NCBI GenBank assembly: GCA_958009055.1
Contig: OY253659.1
Coordinates: 434,001 to 498,000, forward strand
Reading direction: 5' to 3'
DNA: 64,000 bases
Source of the DNA: Choricystis sp. odSpoLacu1
Lineage: Eukaryota > Chlorophyta > Trebouxiophyceae
The notes below the pieces were generated by a model. It searched no databases. It was not told where the DNA came from and saw only the letters and a list, made by a program, of their open reading frames with translations. This document shows, piece by piece, positions 61,773 through 64,000 of the stretch. The translations under genes and the position numbers were made by a program. Numbering within the stretch: the stretch's first letter is position 1; every line of letters begins with the position of its first letter.

Positions 61773-64000
61773 TCACGCCAACGCCTCCGCCAACTGTTTC
61801 TCCGCGGCCGCCAGCGCGGCCGGCACACCGCTCGCGTCCTTGCCGCCCGCTTGGGCTAGGTTGGGGCGGCCCCCGCCCCCGCCGCCGCACAACTTGGCCA
61901 GCCCCCCCACAAACTTGCCGGCCTGCAGCCCCGCCTTGACAGCCGCGGGAGACGCGGCAGCCGCCATGACGGCGCCCCCGTCGGTCGCCGACACCAGAAA
62001 CACGGCGGCCGGGTCGCCCAGTGCGTCGAGCAGCCCCGCCGCCGCTTCCTGCAGGGCTTTGCCGTCCACGCCATCCAGGCGGGCGGCCACCCACTTAGCG
62101 CCACTGGGCGTGACGACGGCGGAGGCCGCCAGGCTAGACGCTTTGGACGCCGCCAGCGCGCCGCGCAGCGACGCGACCTCCTTCTGTGCGGCCCTCAGTT
62201 CCTCCACCAGGCCAGTCACCCGGCTGGGCAGGTCGTCAGGTTTGGCGGACAGTGAGGCAGACAGCGCGCGCACGACGCTGTCCACGGACTGCAGGTAGTC
62301 CACCAGGGCGGGCCCCACCACCGCCTCAACGCGCCTCACGCCCGACGCGATGCCAGCCTCGCTCACAATCTTGAACCCGCCTATGCGCGCGGTGGATGGC
62401 ACGTGGGTGCCGCCGCACAGCTCCATGGACACGCCGGGCACGTCCACCACGCGCACGCCGGCGGCATCATACTTTTCGCCAAACATGGCGGTCGCGCCCG
62501 CGGCTTTGGCATCGGCCAGCGGCATCACAGCAGAAGTCAGCGGCGTGTCGGCGGTGATCCACGAGTTGACCAGGCCCTCCACAGCCTCCACTTCGGCGTC
62601 CTCCATGCCGCGCGCCAGGTTGAAGTCGAATCGCAGGCGGTCGGGTGTGACGAGGGACCCCTGCTGGCAAACGCCATCGCCCAGCACTTGCTTGAGCGAG
62701 GCCTGCAGCAAGTGGGTCGCGGTGTGGTGGGCTGCAGTGGCGGCCCGCCTGGCTGCGTCCACGGCCGCGTCCACGGGGATGCCAGGAGTCAGCGTGCCCT
62801 CCGTCACGGTGGCGCGGTGCAGGAAGACGGCGCCTCCCGCCGCGCGGCGCGTGTCGGCGACGGTGGCAGCGCCCCCGTCCCAGGTCAACGCACCCGTGTC
62901 GCCCACCTGGCCGCCGCCCTCGCCATAAAAGGGTGTCGCATCCAACACCACGTCCACCGTGGTGCCTGCAGGCGCAGATTCCAGGCGGGCGCCGTCGGCG
63001 GCGACCAGCGCGACGACGCGCGCGCCCGCGGCGCGCGTCGTTACGTACCCCTCAAACCGGGTGGCCCCCGCGTCGGCGGCCAGGCCGCCCAGGGCGGCGG
63101 CCGCGGTGACGTCCACCACTTTCGCGGCATCCTTGGAGCGCCGGCGTTGCTCCCCCATGGCGGCGTCAAAGCCCGCACTGTCGACGCCGACGCCCGCGTC
63201 GGCCGCAAGCTCGGCCGTGACTTCGAGCGGGAAGCCGTACGTGTCGTACAGTTCGAACGCGACGCGGCCGGGCAGCGTGCCACTGGCTTTGGCGTCGGCC
63301 AGGGCGGCATCCAGCAGTTTTTCGCCGGCGCCCAGGGTGGCCGCAAACCGGGTTTCTTCTGCGGCCAGCTCGGCCTGGACGCGCGCGAGGCCGGAGCGCA
63401 GCCCCTCGTCCGACGACAGGGCCGCCGCGACAGACGCCAGGTCGGCCACAAACGGATCTGTGATGCCCAGCAGCCTCCCTTTGACCACCACCCGCCTCAA
63501 CAGGCGGCGCAGCACGTAGCCCCGCCCCACGTTGGTGGGGGTGACGCCGTCAGCGACCAGGTGGGCGCACGCGCGCGTGTGGTCGCCAATGACTTTGAGG
63601 AAGCGGCGCTGGCGGTCGTCCGCGGTGGCGTACGTCAGGCCGGCTCTGGCGGCGGCTGCCTCCAGGATGGGGAGCAGCAGGTCCGTCTCAAAGTTGGAGG
63701 GCGTGCCTTGCAGGATGCGCGCGACGCGCTCCAGCCCCAGCCCGGTGTCGATGTTCTTGGCGGCTAGCGGGGTGACGGCGCCGTCGGCGTCACGGTTGGA
63801 CTCCATGAACACCAGGTTGTAGAACTCGATGAAGCGGTCGTCGTCGTCGGCGAGCGACGCGTCGGCCTCGCCGCGCTCGGGGGTCAAGTCAAAGTAGAGT
63901 TCGGAGCAGGGCCCACACGGCCCAGTGGGCCCGCTCGCCCAGAAGTTGTCGGCTTCACCCAGGCGTTGCACGCGGGAGGGGGGCAGCCCCACGACGTCGG
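61773..64000 (-). CDS. Alanyl-tRNA synthetase, plastid/cyanobacterial type, C-terminal part
   Basis: The minus-strand frame enters from beyond the window end and stops at 61773, about 742 residues. Seen in order: end of the aminoacylation domain (WASGPTGPCGPCSELYFD, NLVFMESNRD, KNIDTGLGLERVARILQ, GDHTRACAHLVADGV, GRGYVLRRLLRRVV, ELYDTYGFPLEVT); the editing domain (TPFYGEGGGQVGDTG, HHTATHLLQASLKQVLG, MFGEKY, VSMELCGGTHV with the HxxxH and Cys zinc ligands); and a C-Ala region with LCGGGGGGRPNLAQAGGKD. The wording of the catalytic region is closer to cyanobacterial/plastid AlaRS than to eukaryotic cytosolic enzymes. The N-terminus, and so the organelle targeting, is not in view. Confidence 0.95.
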   Translation of the reverse strand, partial: DVVGLPPSRVQRLGEADNFWASGPTGPCGPCSELYFDLTPERGEADASLADDDDRFIEFYNLVFMESNRDADGAVTPLAAKNIDTGLGLERVARILQGTPSNFETDLLLPILEAAAARAGLTYATADDRQRRFLKVIGDHTRACAHLVADGVTPTNVGRGYVLRRLLRRVVVKGRLLGITDPFVADLASVAAALSSDEGLRSGLARVQAELAAEETRFAATLGAGEKLLDAALADAKASGTLPGRVAFELYDTYGFPLEVTAELAADAGVGVDSAGFDAAMGEQRRRSKDAAKVVDVTAAAALGGLAADAGATRFEGYVTTRAAGARVVALVAADGARLESAPAGTTVDVVLDATPFYGEGGGQVGDTGALTWDGGAATVADTRRAAGGAVFLHRATVTEGTLTPGIPVDAAVDAARRAATAAHHTATHLLQASLKQVLGDGVCQQGSLVTPDRLRFDFNLARGMEDAEVEAVEGLVNSWITADTPLTSAVMPLADAKAAGATAMFGEKYDAAGVRVVDVPGVSMELCGGTHVPSTARIGGFKIVSEAGIASGVRRVEAVVGPALVDYLQSVDSVVRALSASLSAKPDDLPSRVTGLVEELRAAQKEVASLRGALAASKASSLAASAVVTPSGAKWVAARLDGVDGKALQEAAAGLLDALGDPAAVFLVSATDGGAVMAAAASPAAVKAGLQAGKFVGGLAKLCGGGGGGRPNLAQAGGKDASGVPAALAAAEKQLAEALA

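Overview
The window is nuclear DNA of a very GC-rich, gene-dense unicellular green alga. Genes are split by short introns of about 90-190 bp, with GTG at nearly every donor and pyrimidine-rich CAG acceptors. A Tat/lumen-targeted thylakoid protein, a plastid-type AlaRS, a RimM, a plant-type PEP carboxylase ending in QNTG and a CALK-like aurora kinase together point to Chlorophyta. I cannot name the species. No tRNA, rRNA, CRISPR array or recognisable autonomous transposon was seen.

Layout. 1-10 kb: 3' part of CPSF1, a TKL-like kinase with a possible CaaX end, a secreted protein, a thylakoid lumen protein and an AIG1/FAR-17a membrane protein. 10-19 kb: an ICMT-like membrane methyltransferase, RimM, an SLX9-like ribosome biogenesis factor, an unknown helical protein with a tandemly duplicated intron, an FxP-repeat protein and proteasome subunit beta6. 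19-28 kb: an Apple/PAN-like secreted protein, a subtilase, PEP carboxylase and RACK1. 28-38 kb: a 248-bp foldback palindrome, a giant Pro/Ala-rich membrane protein, an unknown protein, an armadillo-like protein and an STK16-like kinase. 38-50 kb: an ER lectin with saposin-like, ShKT and MRH modules ending in RDEL, a 67-residue protein, NOSIP, VPS45, a nucleoside hydrolase, a CALK-like kinase, a HAD hydrolase and Rab geranylgeranyl transferase alpha. 50-64 kb: ARP4 with SNU13 nested antisense inside one of its introns, a small ORF, a FAN-like BEACH-WD40 protein, the DDM1/LSH remodeller with one oversized intron, and the C-terminal part of plastid-type AlaRS.

The genes are mostly housekeeping (RNA processing, chromatin, proteasome, vesicle traffic, plastid translation, carbon metabolism) and form no single pathway. 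Many are arranged head to head with only 140-220 bp between start codons, so shared promoters are likely. Eight one-base frame breaks were found in seven otherwise good genes. Each is cured by removing one base from a G/C run or a GC-dinucleotide run, which points to sequence error rather than pseudogenes.
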